A DNA stretch of 64,000 bases from Marifrigoribacter sp965178585 (GTDB lineage: Bacteria; Bacteroidota; Bacteroidia; Flavobacteriales; Flavobacteriaceae): contig OZ238267.1 of the NCBI GenBank assembly GCA_965178585.1, forward strand, positions 558,001 through 622,000, in the 5' to 3' direction. The stretch's first letter is position 1. Every line of letters begins with the position of its first letter. Shown piece by piece: positions 62,798 to 64,000 of this stretch. Under the pieces are notes generated by a model. That model was not told the origin of the DNA. It searched no databases and was given only the letters and a program-made list of their open reading frames with translations. The translations under genes were made by a program, and so were the position numbers.

Positions 62798-63538
62798 TTA
62801 TTTAAGTTGTTCACTTGTCTTTCCAAATCTTCGTTCTCTGTTTTGATAATTTAATATTGCCTCAAAAAGGTTTTCTTTGTTAAAATCTGGCCAAAGTGTC
62901 TCTGTAAAGTACAATTCAGCATACGCAATTTGCCAAAGTAAAAAATTGCTAATACGTTGCTCACCACTGGTGCGTATTAGTAAATCTACGTCTGGTAAAT
63001 TTCGTGTGTAAAGATGATTATTAATTACCGATTTGTCAATATTTTCGGGCGAAATTAGGTTATTTTTAACTTTAAGACTAATCTCTTGAATAGTTTTTAT
63101 TAATTCTTCTCTAGAGCCGTAGCTCAATGCAAGTGTTAAAGTAAGTCTTGTATTGTTTTTTGTTTTCTCAACAACATCTTTAAGCTCAATGAATACTTTA
63201 TCTGGCAAGGAGTCAATATTACCAATTGTTGTGAGTTTTATATTGTTTTTTTGAAGAGTTTTTAGTTCTTTTTTTAATGATGAAATTAGTAGTTTCATCA
63301 ATAAATCTACTTCTAATTTTGGACGATTCCAGTTTTCTGATGAAAATGCATATAGTGTTAAATATTTAACATTGATTTCTGCACAAGCTTCTACTACTCT
63401 CTTAACTGTTTTTGCTCCATTTTGATGCCCTATATTTCTAAGAAGCCCTTTCTTTTTAGCCCATCTGCCATTCCCATCCATAATAATTGCTATATGGGTT
63501 GGTAAATTAGTAAGGTTTATTTTTTTTAATAGGCTCAT
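62798..63538 (-). CDS. uppS: Isoprenyl transferase (undecaprenyl diphosphate synthase)
   Basis: UppS extends farnesyl diphosphate to the C55 carrier lipid for cell wall and surface polysaccharide. The 246-residue protein has the hallmark HIAIIMDGNGRWAKKKG (Asp21), GHQNGAKT, SSENWNRP and the distal DLLIRTSGEQRISNFLLWQ, with Mg-binding Asp and Arg-Ser pattern intact. The upstream outer-membrane gene's stop abuts its start, and bamA follows after 16 bases. Confidence 0.95.
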   Translation of the reverse strand: MSLLKKINLTNLPTHIAIIMDGNGRWAKKKGLLRNIGHQNGAKTVKRVVEACAEINVKYLTLYAFSSENWNRPKLEVDLLMKLLISSLKKELKTLQKNNIKLTTIGNIDSLPDKVFIELKDVVEKTKNNTRLTLTLALSYGSREELIKTIQEISLKVKNNLISPENIDKSVINNHLYTRNLPDVDLLIRTSGEQRISNFLLWQIAYAELYFTETLWPDFNKENLFEAILNYQNRERRFGKTSEQLK

Positions 63539-64000
63539 TTAAAAATTACAATAGCAAGGTTTTCTTCCAAAAGTGTAAGTTAATGTTATTCCTGTAAAAA
63601 CGTACCAATCATTATTATTGACATTTCCAAAACTTAAATTATCTTGACTGTCTCTTACTTTATTAGGATTACTTCCATCCAGATTATCTGTGAAAGTATA
63701 TCGTGCTCCAATTTCTGCTGCTAAAACAAATTTTGTTCCGAGTGTTGTTTTATAGCCTACTACCATAGGAATTGCAACGGATCCGGCTTTACCATCTTCA
63801 ACTATTACATCATCATTCCTTTTAACTAAAGAGTTGTATCTAGTATAGGATAAACCTGTAAATAAATAGGGTGTATGTGCGTGTTGCCCGCTATACATAC
63901 TAAATTCCCAAAATGTGTATTCAAGTCCTACCGTAAGTTCAATTAGACTATTCTCAAATTTATAACCTCTTTCGTTTCTTCTTGTATCTGAAGATTTACT
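63539..64000 (-). CDS. DUF6089-type outer-membrane beta-barrel protein (5' end outside window)
   Basis: The frame is open from base 64000 down to the stop at 63539, so the start lies beyond the window; the internal ATG at 63898 is not the start. The visible 153 residues are beta-barrel-like: TVGLEYTFWEFSMYSG, YLFTGLSYTRYNS, TKFVLAAEIGARYTF and the closing VFTGITLTYTFGRKPCYC. DUF6089 proteins are normally encoded just before uppS and bamA in flavobacteria, which supports the call. The stop abuts the uppS start. The function is unknown; it probably resides in the outer membrane. Confidence 0.8.
   Translation of the reverse strand, partial: SKSSDTRRNERGYKFENSLIELTVGLEYTFWEFSMYSGQHAHTPYLFTGLSYTRYNSLVKRNDDVIVEDGKAGSVAIPMVVGYKTTLGTKFVLAAEIGARYTFTDNLDGSNPNKVRDSQDNLSFGNVNNNDWYVFTGITLTYTFGRKPCYCNF

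Noticed and set aside
1..64000. Mobile elements, tRNAs, rRNA, CRISPR or prophage
   Set aside because: I searched the gaps and gene content by eye and found no transposase, integrase, tRNA-like cloverleaf or spaced repeats; a tRNA scan and covariance search would be decisive.

Overview
The window looks like a chromosomal segment of a marine-type member of the Flavobacteriaceae (phylum Bacteroidota). Evidence for this is the AT-rich DNA, promoters of the Bacteroidota type (TTG, about 20 bases, then TANNTTTG), the absence of obvious Shine-Dalgarno sequences, and lineage-marker genes: alternative complex III, SprA, RemB, a type IX secretion (T9SS) cargo protein with a type B sorting domain, and a PorP/SprF protein. 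Coding density is very high and no gene-free stretch exceeds 300 bases; the longest gaps are 41659-41917 and 54696-54932. I saw no tRNA, rRNA, CRISPR array, insertion sequence or prophage.

Layout. (1) 1-8829: electron transport, with actB (5' end cut by the window edge), actC, actD, actE, actF and then coxB and coxA, all one direction, closed by an intrinsic terminator. (2) 8934-13951: ruvB, queG, maeB and ruvA. (3) 13955-25819: the gliding/T9SS neighbourhood, with sprA, gcvH, a VanZ-like gene, two tandem TonB-type genes and remB. RemB itself starts with a domain resembling the TonB C-terminus. (4) 25832-26878, minus strand: a secreted metallo-beta-lactamase-fold protein that has lost its metal ligands. 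(5) 27009-32115: the second half of the oxidase, with ctaB, two subunit III genes, subunit IV, a SCO-like protein without cysteines, a true SCO, a DUF420 protein and a tiny secreted CxxC protein. (6) 32251-40128: a six-gene MacB-type efflux operon (ATPase, two permeases, adaptor, TolC, second adaptor) followed by tsaB. (7) 40118-45306, minus strand: two paralogous secreted proteins of unknown function, a DUF255 thioredoxin-like lipoprotein, dodecin and an Nfu protein. (8) 45380-53494: a 2364-residue secreted repeat protein with an internal six-unit duplication, and its probable PorP/SprF partner. (9) 53541-57914: a VWA lipoprotein divergent from a TPR histidine kinase and LytTR response regulator, with three 21-base-spaced direct repeats between them. 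(10) 57915-64000, minus strand: envelope genes DUF6089 (partial), uppS, bamA, two ompH/skp genes and murI.

How they fit together. Complex III and the aa3-type oxidase, with their assembly factors, build the proton-motive force. The TonB and T9SS/gliding genes between the two respiratory blocks are consumers of that force. BamA and the Skp proteins serve outer-membrane assembly, on which SprA, RemB, PorP/SprF and TolC all depend. The most distinctive observations are the phased AGGGAA repeats placed to control the VWA gene, the metal-less MBL protein, the three-gene run sharing a TonB-C-like domain, the nested duplication in the giant adhesin-like protein, and the cysteine-free SCO homologue beside a normal SCO.
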